A stretch of DNA of 33,017 bases from Schoenoplectus triqueter (GCA_964058805.1 CAXKVV010001992.1:1-33017), one strand, 5' to 3'; positions 11,678-20,822 are shown, numbered from the stretch's first letter. Numbers and translations are program-made. The notes: generated from the letters alone by a model not told the origin.

Positions 11678-13608
11678 TAATGCTATGGTGCTTCGCGAAG
11701 AAAAAAATCTTTTGTGCTTCGCGTCCGTATCTCGAATTTAAAAGTTCAAACGGCCGATCCAAATCATTGAACATCATCTTCATATTGAAATATCCTTGGA
11801 GATCAAATTTTATATTTTTTAGATAGGTATAAAGTTTGTTGATCTAAAGATTTCTGCACCATCCACAACAAGCGACTTTGTACCTATCTAAAAATATCAA
11901 AAAAATTCAAAAAAATATAAAATTTGATCTCCAAGGATATTTCAATATGAAGATGATGCTCAACGGTTTGGATCGGCCGTTTGAACTTTTAAATTCGAGA
12001 TACGGACGCGAAGCACAAATTTTTTTTTACTTCGCGAAGCACCATAGCATCACTCTCTCTCTCTCTATATATATATAGTGGATATGCCGTGAGCTTAAGC
12101 TCACGGAAGACCTCCGTGAGCTTAACTCAAAAAATTTGATAAGCTCACGGAGGCCTTCCGTGAGCTTAACTCAAAAAATATATCAAATTATCTCCAAATT
12201 TGAAATTTTCACTCTCATTAAATTCTTCATATTGAAATCTTATGGGGTACAAAAATTTGGGATGTTTCGAGTTTTCTAAGTCATTCTTTTTAATTTTTGA
12301 AAATCAGCTCTAAAAATAATAATAAAATATTCAATGTTTGTACATTATTTTCAAAAATTGAAAAGAACTTCTTACAAAACTCGAAACATTCTAAAATTTT
12401 GTACCCATAAGATTTCAATATGAACAATTTAATGAGAGTGAAAAATCAAAATTTGGAGATGATTTGATATATATTTTTTGAGTTAAGCTCACGGAAGGTC
12501 TCCGTGAGCTTAAACTCGCGGAAGCCTTCTGTGAGGTTAACTCAAAAAACATATATCAAATCATCTCCAAATTTTGATTGATTATACTCATTAAATTCTT
12601 TATATGAAAATCTCATGGGATGCAAAATTGAAAGTGTTTTGAGGTTTTTAAGTCACCGATTTTAATTTTTTAAAATGATGTTCAAGTACTGAATATATTA
12701 TTATTTTTTTTAGAGCTAATTTTTAAAAATTAAAAATTATGACTTAAAAAAATTCAAAACACTTTAAATTTTTGCATCCCACTATTAAAGAATTTAATGA
12801 GCATGATAAATTAAAATTTGGAGATGATTTAATATGTTTTTGAGTTAAGCTCACGGATTCGTGAGCTTATATTAATGGTATCTTTACTATATATATATAT
12901 ATATATATATAGCTCATACTTAGATACTATCATTGATATCAACTTTATTATTCATGTTAACAATAATGCAGTAGGTATCAACGATGATATCAATGATGAT
13001 ATCTCGCGAGCATTTTCCATAAAATATTTATGCTAAGAATTAGGAATCATATCAAGCTGGAAATTTAAAATCATAAAAATTTTTAGTTATCAGAAAAAGC
13101 CCACAACAAAAAGTTCAACAGTAATGCTTTAACAAGACAGGTTCTTAAAAGACTGAAATCCAACTGACACAAAGCATTCCTCAACCTTTTGGATCCAACA
13201 CAACTGCTGTGATGTCATCATCTGTCTGTTCTTAGTCGACACAAAGATTAACAAGTATATCACTGTTTTCCTGTGAGTAAAATACTATGGAAGTTTCAAA
13301 TTTCATTTAATTTTGCACAGGAGGTACTTGCTGACCCTACAATAGAGCAGCCGAATGTTGTCATATTTAAGCAGATGGCGAGACAACATGTACAGGAGTG
13401 CCTTAATATGCTAAAACCAAGGGAGAGAACCATAATACTTTACCGTTTTGGTTTCTTTGATGGAGAGATAAAATCTTTGGATGAGATTGGTCATATGTTT
13501 GGTTTGACGAAAGAAAGGATAAGACAAATAGAGCATTGTGCGCTGCAGAAGCTGAAGAATATTGCTTCAAGTGAAGGTTTATCGGCATACAAAATGTTTT
13601 GGAGTTGA
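6102..13608 (+). CDS. Plastid RNA polymerase sigma factor, SIG3/SIG6 type (nine exons)
   Basis: Exons: 6102-6207, 6357-6472, 6961-7061, 7469-7603, 8371-8665, 9282-9512, 9780-9920, 10255-10455, 13321-13608. All junctions are GT-AG and the frame stays open for 537 residues, close to the length of plastid sigma factors. The product would confer promoter recognition on the plastid-encoded RNA polymerase in chloroplasts. Residues 1-35 are Ser/basic-rich with almost no acids (MEAGRSLLSTPSPPSKPRYP), as in transit peptides. A basic stretch RRLKKRKV lies in exon 5, then DPLRFFSWG and LTREEEKEA (region 1.2). Exon 6 carries region 2.1-2.2 (NFRLVLSIAKQH, DLADLVQ), exon 7 region 2.3-2.4 (RFKTYAHWWIRHYMRKSI), exon 8 region 3 (EEIARRVGIT), exon 9 region 4 with the helix-turn-helix GLTKERIRQIE. 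VRSNRVMERRLKKRKV and LCIHEG resemble SIG6, but the conserved half is more divergent than I would expect of a SIG6 orthologue, so SIG3 or a diverged paralogue is also possible; no symbol is given. Confidence 0.9.
10783..11219. mobile_element. Hairpin mini-element A1 (CTATGGTGCTTCGC family)
   Basis: Left side: (TA)n, (GA)n, then TGATACTATGGTGCTTCGC. Right side: the complement GCGAAACACCATAGTATCA, then (CT)n and (TA)n. Nearly all the DNA between is two arms of about 160 bases, including GACCGATCCAAACCGTTGAA on the left and TTCAACGGTTTGGATC on the right, with CTCCAAGGATATTTCAATAT in both. It has no coding capacity. The microsatellites themselves form part of the inverted repeat. Confidence 0.8.
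11220..11616. mobile_element. Hairpin mini-element B1 (CGTGAGCTTAAGCTCACG family)
   Basis: It begins GAGTAAAGATATCGTGAGCT and ends AGCTCATGGTATCTTTACTC followed by CT and TA repeats. The arms pair over most of about 390 bases, with TCGTGGGATGCAAAAATTTG left and CATCCCATGAGATTTTCATA right. The left TA tract is shared with element A1. Confidence 0.8.
11617..11638. repeat. Terminal fragment of a B-family hairpin element
   Basis: GAGAGAGTAAAGATATCGTG repeats the first bases of element B1 and then stops abruptly at the (TA)n tract of element A2. It looks like the end of a further B element interrupted by A2, or a copy lost by recombination between TA tracts. Confidence 0.6.
11639..12077. mobile_element. 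Hairpin mini-element A2
   Basis: After 36 bases of TA comes GAGTAATGCTATGGTGCTTC; the right end is GAAGCACCATAGCATCACTC followed by CT and TA repeats. The ten-base palindrome CTTCGCGAAG caps both ends (11691-11700 and 12030-12039). Arms of about 170 bases match A1 closely, including the inner CTCCAAGGATATTTCAATAT. This is the best preserved copy of the A family here. Confidence 0.85.
12078..12510. mobile_element. Hairpin mini-element B2 with duplicated end
   Basis: It starts GTGGATATGCCGTGAGC and includes the perfect 20-base palindrome CCGTGAGCTTAAGCTCACGG (12087-12106). The terminal module, GAGCTTAACTCAAAAAAT preceded by a CCGTGAG, occurs twice in a row at the left end. The arms then pair through GGGATGTTTCGAGTTTTCT and the complementary AAAACTCGAAACATTC to a right end at about 12,510 lacking its own TA tract, where B3 begins. 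Confidence 0.75.
12511..12911. mobile_element. Hairpin mini-element B3
   Basis: The left end is AAACTCGCGGAAGCCTTC, a diverged form of the family end. The right end is TGAGTTAAGCTCACGG then ATGGTATCTTTAC and a 24-base TA tract (12,888-12,911). Arms share CTCATTAAATTCTTTATATG and its complement. It directly abuts B2, with no TA tract between, suggesting recombination between elements or an insertion into the B2 end. Confidence 0.7.
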
Positions 13609-13627
13609 GAATTCAACACTTTATTTT

Positions 13628-13633
13628 AATAAA
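13628..13633 (+). terminator. Candidate polyadenylation signal of the sigma gene
   Basis: AATAAA lies 20 bases after the stop codon. Plant signals are loose and this position would give a very short 3' UTR, so another signal farther on is possible. Confidence 0.3.
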
Positions 13634-13639
13634 TCTCTA

Positions 13640-14405
13640 CATAGAATTAGGAAATTAGGTATAAATTTCAGAAAAGAGGAGAACCGACTTTTGGTTGAGT
13701 ACTCCACGTGCGTGGTCACTGAGAGATTCTTTGTAAATATGTAAAATCTGGAAAGCTCGACATTTGTTTTTATCTCAAAAAATAGTTTACTCCATGGGCA
13801 TTGTAAAACCCATCTAATCATAACAGCTTCTATAAAGTATCAATTGATTTACAAAAGGATTTTGCCTTATTGAATGATTGTTTTTTATGTTTCCGTTGGT
13901 ATATATAAATTCATTTCTCTATTCAAACATAGATAGTTTTACCAACATTCGGTAGATACTTCGGAAAACTTGGGTTTTCCGTGAGATCGTGAAAGCTATG
14001 GCCGATCCGTAGAGTTTGTTTATGGGCATCAAAATGCATTGGCCTTAATATAATATCTATCCTTGTATAAAATATTCCATTTGATAACGAAATTTCGGTT
14101 GAACAGCATCATTTTTTTTATAATAAGTAATTATTTATTTTGTTCAGGAACTTTTTTATAATTAGTTTTAAATTATAAATTTTATTATCTTAGTACCCAG
14201 ATATCCGTATTTTTGAAAAATGTGAATACCAACAACTCCTCAATATGCATTTATTTTATAAATTCAAAATCGTACTCCCGCTCGTATCTAAAAAAAAAAA
14301 ACTGTATAGAAGTAGAGTAATAATATCCTATCCATTTTCATTCCAAATTTTCAAGTGACCTACTAATATATATGACCGAAATTTTGAACGGGTTGATCTA
14401 ATATA
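13640..14405. other. Sigma-gene 3' flank, nothing recognised
   Basis: AT-rich DNA between the sigma gene and the large foldback element. No gene or clear repeat was seen; it probably holds the rest of the 3' UTR. Confidence 0.45.
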
Positions 14406-14409
14406 TCCG

Positions 14410-15880
14410 TATCAGATTTTTTTGTGGTAATTAAAAAAATATAAATAACAAAAGAGTAAGATTACCCCCAAAAATGCACCCCTAACCTTGACTGAGTTTG
14501 AAACTCGGTCCCAGCTATCTAGATTGAGTTTCAGACCCGGTCCTATTTTTTTTTATAAATTTTGTATGTTTTAATTAATTATTTATTTATTACTTTATAG
14601 TTTTTAATAGTTTATTTAGTTATTTTATTATGTTTAATTATTTATTGAATTGTTTACAAAAAAAAATATAATTAGAAATATTATATTATTGTGTTAACAA
14701 TATGCTAAATATAATATTATTTTGTATTCAATAATAATATGTAATTAGAAAATCATAGGAGAAAAATTATAAAAAATAAGAAACTAGAATAAATAGACAT
14801 GTTTATATTATGATGAAATAGAATAACTATACATTCAATAAAAATAATGAACTATAATGTATTTTATTATTACATAATGTTACAATAATTAAAATATAAT
14901 GTGAGATAATATTTAAAAATATTACAACAACAATAAAAAAATTATTGTGTTTTGCAAAAAAAAATACAAACTTATTTTGTATATTTTTTAATAATTTATT
15001 TAGTTATTTTATTATGTTTAATTATTTACTTAATTATTTAGCTTATTTTTTATTCAATGTTTAATTTTCATAATATTCTTATTTCATTCGATGCTTCCAA
15101 TCGAATGAACAAAGATGAGATCGGAAGATAAAATCAAAATTCGAACACCTCGTCTTCAAATAACCATATTTTTTATAGAAAACTCTAATCGATATGTGCT
15201 ACGCAGTCACAGAAAGCTCACAACGAGATCTACAAAGTTAACCACAAACTCTGTTATGGCAAGTTTCATGGTCAAAAATGCATTTGAAGTTTTAAATTTA
15301 TTTTTTTTGTTTATTTTTATAGATTTATACGTAGAAATTATACATGAATTACATATACTCTAGTTCATTATATATAGTTATTATTGAATACATAATAAAC
15401 ATTTATATTTTTCTAGTTAATTACTTTTTATTGGATGTTTATTAATTGAGTTCATAATAAACATGCTAGTGAATACATAATAAACATATATAAATGTTTC
15501 TATTTATTCTAGTTTATTATTTTTTATATATATTTTTTAAATTTATAAGTAAATATATTATTGAATATACAATAACATTACATCTAACATTTTATTAAAC
15601 ATAACAATATCACATTTTTAATTATATTTTTTCTAAATCATTCAATAAATAATTAAATAGAATAAAATAACTAAGTAAACTAATAAAAACTATAAAAATA
15701 ATAAATAAATAATTAATCAAAACATATAAATTAAAAAAAAACTGAGACCGAATTTAATTTAAAATTCAGTCCAAAATAGATGGGACGGAGTTTCAGACTT
15801 CGTCCGGCTAGGGGTACATTTTCCGAGTTAATCTTACTCTTTTGTTATTTTTATTTTTTTAATTACCAAAAGAATCCGTA
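14410..15880. mobile_element. Large foldback element, about 1.5 kb
   Basis: Inverted arms of about 250 bases (14,410-14,660 and 15,630-15,880). Outer matches include GGTAATTAAAAAAAT and ACAAAAGAGTAAGATT on the left, with their complements at the right near 15,830-15,865; GCACCCCTAACC pairs with GGCTAGGGGTAC. Inner arms pair over TTAATTATTTATTTATTA and TAGTTATTTTATT. The middle is extremely AT-rich; an internal copy of the inner arm sequence lies at about 14,990-15,040 in direct orientation. An 82-codon open stretch in the middle has no recognisable domain and is not called as a gene. No target duplication was identified. Confidence 0.7.
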
Positions 15881-15884
15881 TTAC

Positions 15885-16410
15885 CAGGCATATATGCATG
15901 ACACAAATCCCAAATAATTGGAGGTCAAATATGACCAAAAAATGACTCGGAATACAATGAATTTAATTCAAATGATTTGGCACTGAAACAACTGTCACTG
16001 AGAAAAAGCGGACCACAAATTAACCCGACCAGCTTGACAGTTGAAGATGACTGATGACGTCCTGAAATGAAGTGGAACCCAATCTAATTAATCGGTTGTT
16101 GAATTTGCATTCCAATCCCAAGAAATAGTCAAATAAAAAAAATGAAGAGAATTAGCATCCCAATTCCATATTTGTTGGGTACATCGCAGCCTATTCTTAG
16201 CTGTCTAGGCTCTACTAATTTTAGTATTTTTGTATAAACTTGCCACACCTTACAAGTTACAAGGTAACTACGTACAAGTACTGGCTAGGACCATCTCCAT
16301 ATCTTTTGCGGCTAGTAATTATCGTTTCGTTTATAAAAAAAAATTAACTTACGATATACGATGCATAGTATAACCAATATCCAGTGGAATGTCAAGTTGT
16401 GGAATAGGAT
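15885..16410. other. Intergenic, nothing recognised
   Basis: Unique-looking AT-rich DNA right of the large foldback element. No gene or RNA could be supported. Confidence 0.45.
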
Positions 16411-16415
16411 GTGGC

Positions 16416-16521
16416 ATAATTTATAATTATTTGAAAATGTAATTTACTTTTCTAATTCATTTTGAATGTATATATATATATAATTTATAATTATTTGAAA
16501 ATGTAATTTACTTTTCTAATT
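16416..16521. repeat. Exact 42-base direct duplication
   Basis: Positions 16416-16457 and 16480-16521 are identical, with a period of 64 bases and a short TA repeat just before the second copy. The identity indicates a recent duplication. Confidence 0.9.
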
Positions 16522-16563
16522 TAAGTAGTCCAATAAAATATTTACATCACAATCTTGTAGAAT

Positions 16564-16716
16564 ATTAATTTTCATCGTGTTTGGAGTTAGTTTGCTATGC
16601 TTAATAATTTTTGAATGGTAGTCTTGAAATAATAGAAAAATAATAAAAAATATATAAAAAAATTATTTTTTTTAAATTATTAAGTAAACTAACTCCAAAC
16701 ACGATGAAAATTAGTA
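16564..16716. repeat. Hairpin with stem of about 43 bases
   Basis: The left arm ATTTTCATCGTGTTTGGAGT and onward (16,564-16,610) is complemented at 16,674-16,716, with an AT-rich loop of about 60 bases. The same stem occurs inside the element at 18.2-18.45 kb, so this is a member of a repeated hairpin family. Confidence 0.8.
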
Positions 16717-16833
16717 TACTATAATATTATGATATACAGATTTTATTGAGCTAATTAAATTGAAATTCTGAGCATGAAAAATTAAAATTTGACTCGTTAG
16801 CATTTCGGGTTGAAATGCTAGTGTGTGTATAAC

Positions 16834-17257
16834 TATATATATATATATATATAGTGGAGATACCGTGAGCTTAAGCTCACAGAGGCCTTCCATAAACTTA
16901 ACTCAAAAAACATATTAAATCATCTCAAAATTTTAATTTATCATTCTCATTAAATTCTTTATATAAAAATCTTGTGGGATGTAAAAATTTGGAGTGTTTT
17001 GAGTTTTTTAAGTCACCGTTTTTAATTTTTTAAAATGATGTTCAAGTATTGAATATATTATTATTATTTTTAGAACTGATTTTCAAAAATTAAAAACTAC
17101 AACTTAAAAAACTCAAAACTCTCCAAATTTTTACATCCCACAAGATTTTATATAAAGAATTTAATGAGAGTGATAAATTAAAATTTTGAGATGATTTAAT
17201 ATGTTTTTTGAGTTAAGCTCACGGAAGGCCTCCATGAGATTAAGCTCACGGTATCTC

Positions 17258-17316
<59 letters not shown>
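16834..17316. mobile_element. Hairpin mini-element B4, most complete B copy
   Basis: (TA)n, then GTGGAGATACCGTGAGCTTA; on the right TAAGCTCACGGTATCTCCAC, then a 57-base TA tract. The ends are perfect complements over 20 bases and the arms pair along nearly the full 400 bases, including TTGTGGGATG / CATCCCACAA. No coding capacity. Confidence 0.85.
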
Positions 17317-17318
<2 letters not shown>

Positions 17319-17708
17319 CTATGGTGATTTGCAAAGCACAAAAGTGTTGTGTGCTTTGCGTTCTATTTTTAATTTTAAGTCAGACATGATTGATCCAAAC
17401 TGCTCAATCTAATCTCCATATCAAAATCTATTAGTAAACCAAATTTTATAATTTTTTGGAATTTATTTGCTATTTTTTTATAAGGGGAAAACCGTCATTT
17501 TTGGATGAACCAGAATTCTCAGATCAAATCATTTTATCCTCATCAGAAAAAATAGCAAAAAAATTCTAAAAAATATAAAATTTGGTTTACTAATAGATTT
17601 TTATATGAATATTAGATTGAATGGTTCAGATCGATTATTTCTGACTTAAAATTAAAAATAGAGCGCAAAGCACACAACGCCTCTATGCTTTTCAAAACAT
17701 CATAGTCA

Positions 17709-17740
<32 letters not shown>
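17317..17740. mobile_element. Hairpin mini-element A3, diverged
   Basis: The left end GGCTATGGTGATTTGCAAAG and right end TTCAAAACATCATAGTCAGA are imperfect complements. Inner arms hold TTGTGTGCTTTGCG / CGCAAAGCACACAA and TGATCCAAACTGCTCAAT / ATTGAATGGTTCAGATC. It has the same order of modules as A1 and A2. A (CT)n tract of 30 bases closes the right end and the left TA tract is shared with B4. Confidence 0.75.
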
Positions 17741-17781
<41 letters not shown>

Positions 17782-18159
17782 CCTTACGATACTTCACAAA
17801 GTAAAATGGCGTTTTGCTTTAGTTTCAAATTTCATATACCAAAAGTTCAAAATATTAATCTAATTAGTCCACAATAATCTAGATATTAAAAATTTATTGA
17901 ATATCAAAATTTACTATTTTTTAAGTTTTATAATTTTTATTTTTATTTTTGAAAGTTGATATTTTTTAGGTGCACCTATCATTATTTTATTATTATTTTT
18001 GAAGTATTTTTTAAAAATCTAAAAAAATAGTTAGAATATGTAGTTTATGTTGGATGAATTAAATTGATAATTTAAAGTTTGATTTTGTGAGATTTTTTAG
18101 GCTAAAATAAAATATCTCTTTGCTTCACGAAGCACCGTAAGATCAATATAATATATATA
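17741..18159. mobile_element. Hairpin-type mini-element A4, decayed
   Basis: It begins (TA)n(GA)n then CCTTACGATACTTCAC and ends TGCTTCACGAAGCACCGTAA. The ends are recognisable imperfect complements with the CTTCACGAAG cap, but the inner arms pair poorly, so this is an old or separate subfamily. Confidence 0.55.
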
Positions 18160-18454
18160 GTTTGACTACAGTAATTCCATAAGCACTTCGGCCAAGTGCT
18201 TATGGCTCGAATTTCAAAATCTCGTTGTTGAAATTTTAATTTAAATAGCTCAAAAAAATCTTCATATCATATTTTTTAAAATTATCAATTTTCATCACGT
18301 TTGGAGTTAGTTTACTATGCTTAATATATTATAAAATTATTAAGCATAGTAAGCTAACTCCAAATTTGAACGGTCTGGATCGGTCATTTTTAACTTGAAT
18401 TTTGAGATTTTAACGCATGGTACAGATGCATCCATGAAACACATTATATTTTAG

Positions 18455-18472
<18 letters not shown>
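18160..18472. mobile_element. Hairpin mini-element A5 with shared central stem
   Basis: The centre (18,288-18,362) carries TTTGGAGTTAGTTTACTATG and its complement CATAGTAAGCTAACTCCAAA, the same stem as the hairpin at 16.6 kb. Right of it are GAACGGTCTGGATCGGTCAT and GATGCATCC, matching the solitary arm at 3.4 kb in reverse. The element ends in (CT)n and (TA)n. Confidence 0.6.
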
Positions 18473-18509
<37 letters not shown>

Positions 18510-18879
18510 CAAATCTACAGTGTTCTTAAGCTTACGGAAGGCCTCCGTGAGCTTAGCTCAAAAAGTATAACAAATGATCTCTAAATTTTGATTTTTCACT
18601 CTTATTAAATTTTTCATATTGAAGTCTCGTGGGGTACAAAATTTTGGGATATTTTGATTTTTTTTATGTCACTCTTTTCAATTTTTGAAAATAAGCTCTA
18701 AAAATATTTAATATTTGTATATTATTTTTAAAAATTGAAAAAAGTGACATAGAAAAACTCGAAACATCTCAAATTTTGGTACCCATCAGATTTCAATATG
18801 AAAAATTTGGAGATCATTTGATACTTTTTGATCTAAGCTCACGAAGATCTTCCGTGAGCTTAAGAACACCGTAAATTTA

Positions 18880-18914
<35 letters not shown>
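18473..18914. mobile_element. Hairpin mini-element B5
   Basis: (TA)n(GA)n, then CAAATCTACAGTGTTCTTAAG; on the right CTTAAGAACACCGTAAATTTAC (written in part), (CT)n, (TA)n. Arms share CCGTGAGCTTA, TCGTGGGGTACAAAA and complements. It is a distinct subfamily of B, closer to B2 in its inner arms. Confidence 0.75.
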
Positions 18915-20140
18915 GTCAGTATTTGTGTCTAATGTAGCATTTCTATATGTGTAGTATGTATCTAGTTAGTAATGAGAAAAATATTTGTTTGATTGTACAT
19001 ATGCATGCATGCATAGGGTTCTTGTTAAAGCAGTAGAAGACATTCAGTTTGCTTATGTGAGGACCATGCCTGTATTGTTGATTAGTAACATGAACAAAGA
19101 AAGGTGTCCATGCTGCTCTTCATATATGGCCTGCATATTTATATATACTGTATGTTAATTAAAGGTAATAATCACTGTAGGTAATTTTTATGATTTTTTG
19201 TATGACATTCAAATAGAAATTAAGAAGCTATCATAGTTATAATTAACTCAGTTTTATGAAGCAAAAATAAAAAATAATTCAGTTATATAAAAATGAAATT
19301 TTTATAGTTAAAAAGAACAAAAAGTTTCTGGCCGATGGATTATTTATTAAAAATTTCTCCTTCAGTATTTCTGAATTGTACTAGTTGTGTATATATAATA
19401 CCATTATATATAGCGTTTTGTAAACGCCCTCATGAAAATTTTCCAAAAAAATATATTGTAAAATAAAGATTGTAAGAAATTGGTAGTGATTAACAACACA
19501 TTGGTGAAATAGATATTAAAAAGTAATGGTTTTTGACAGCACATTGGTAAAATAAAGATTAAAAAAGTTTCTACATTAATTGTGAGGAATTGCGCGTGGA
19601 CTGCGTTAAAACATGAATAAAATTGCCTTTTAAATTGAAAAGCACATTGATTATAGAGAATACTTTACTATATAATCATCTTAATACCCCCATTGATGAA
19701 AAAAACAGCATGTTAATTTAATCACAGTTTTTTTTGTTTAATCACATATACTCCTTAAACGTACAAGTAAATAAAAAATTAAATTTGGGTTTTTCTCAAG
19801 TCAAAATTAATGCATTCAATAAAATTAACCAAGATCTTTCTATTTATGACTGTAGATAACATGGTTATACCATTTTCAAGAACTAAGTTTCAACAAATTT
19901 GAGAAATGCACGTCTGGTACAAATAGTAATAGATCTCGTCTATCCACGAAGTGACGTGAGTTTTAGTTCTGAAAAAAAAACATATAAAAAATAATATATA
20001 TTGGATTACGACGGTCCTATTTAATAAAATAATAAGTTTCAATAATTTTCATCCATAACCTTCTGAAAATTGAAAATGTGAAATCAGTGCAAAATAAAAT
20101 GCCACAAAAGAATTGCACTAACTGAGATTTGTGTATCAGT
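18915..20140. other. Intergenic, only a weak direct repeat
   Basis: Two imperfect copies of a 31-base unit (ACACATTGGTGAAATA-type) lie at about 19,493-19,523 and 19,536-19,566. Nothing else was recognised. Confidence 0.45.
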
Positions 20141-20143
20141 CCA

Positions 20144-20246
20144 TCTAAGAAAGCATGATGAAACGCACCTCCAAGAAAGAATGATGATAGATAATTTAGT
20201 GGTAATCAACAAGAACTGTGCACCTCTAAGAAAGCATGATGAAACG
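20144..20246. repeat. Short tandem duplication
   Basis: A 22-base unit with AAGAAAGCATGATGAAACG is identical at 20144-20165 and 20225-20246; a diverged third unit follows the first (20166-20187). Confidence 0.8.
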
Positions 20247-20285
20247 TTTCCTTCAAAATTTGAATTTGATTATGCAGCCAACCCT

Positions 20286-20390
20286 TCATAAGTCGCTTAT
20301 TGTTGATGCAGCATCATCAAGATTCTCACTCAAAATCTGATTCAACGCTAGTTGCTCAATCTGTGTGTGTGAATCTGGATGATGCCACAC
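20286..20390 (-). other. Possible terminal coding exon of an unidentified gene
   Basis: On the minus strand a plausible acceptor (TTTGCAG) at 20391 is followed by 34 codons and a TGA. The peptide runs VWHHPDSHTQIEQLALNQIL and ends ASTISDL; its balanced composition differs from the surrounding AT-rich noise. No upstream exon could be joined convincingly, and I recognise no family, so this may be a gene remnant or chance. Confidence 0.2.
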
Positions 20391-20652
20391 CTGCAAACAT
20401 CGACTATTTTGCAAGATATACATAATGTGCGTGTGCGTTCATTCTCACCCGAGAGAGACAGAGATGTTAGATCACACAAGTCATGAAACAATCGAGTTAC
20501 CCCTCCTTTCAAATTGGAAAACCTAGAATTAAGAATTCATATTTGATAAGGTGGAGGGTTTGGACTTTGGAGGTTCATGGCGAGAGAAAAAAGATGCCAC
20601 TAAAAGGGACGACCTACCAAGGAAGGCCTGAGTTGACATAAGCACTAGTCAA

Positions 20653-20745
20653 AGATCTTTTTGTAGGGGTAGTAGTGAGTATGGAAGCCAAATCAAGAGC
20701 GGTGGCCATGGCCAGTAGATCTTTTTGTAGGGGTAGTAGTGAGTA
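20653..20745. repeat. Exact 29-base direct repeat
   Basis: The unit beginning AGATCTTTTTGTAGGGGTAG is identical at 20653-20681 and 20717-20745, 64 bases apart, just left of the (GGGA)n tract. Confidence 0.9.
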
Positions 20746-20778
20746 GTGACTACTGACTAGGAGAGGGGATGGGGCGAG

Positions 20779-20822
20779 AGGGAGGGAGGGAGGGAGGGAG
20801 GGAGGGAGGGAGGGAGAGAGGG
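20779..20822 (+). repeat. (GGGA)n microsatellite
   Basis: About nine GGGA units in a row. With GGG tracts separated by a single A, the plus strand could form G-quadruplexes. Confidence 0.9.

Larger units (their letters stand above)
10456..13320 (+). other. Last intron of the sigma gene, enlarged by hairpin elements
   Basis: The donor follows YGEDVTYQ and the acceptor TTTTGCACAG precedes EVLADPTIEQ, positions adjacent in sigma factors. At 2,865 bases it is nearly four times longer than the next longest intron here (767). About 2.1 kb (10,783-12,911) is made of inverted-repeat elements described separately. The remaining 10,456-10,782 and 12,912-13,320 show no recognisable feature. Confidence 0.85.

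Noticed and set aside
11878..12078. 66-codon plus-strand frame inside the sigma intron
   Set aside because: It lies wholly within the right arm of hairpin element A2 and ends in its microsatellites.
10783..12911. CRISPR-like array of regularly spaced repeats
   Set aside because: The repeats are inverted, hundreds of bases long and lie in a plant intron; they are hairpin mobile elements.
15115..15363. 82-codon frame in the middle of the large foldback element
   Set aside because: No domain, AT-driven composition, and no homologous pattern recognised; it does not look like a transposase.
17612..17797. Minus-strand frame with runs of Ser-Leu and Arg-Glu
   Set aside because: It is a reading of the (CT)n, (TA)n and (GA)n microsatellites between hairpin elements.
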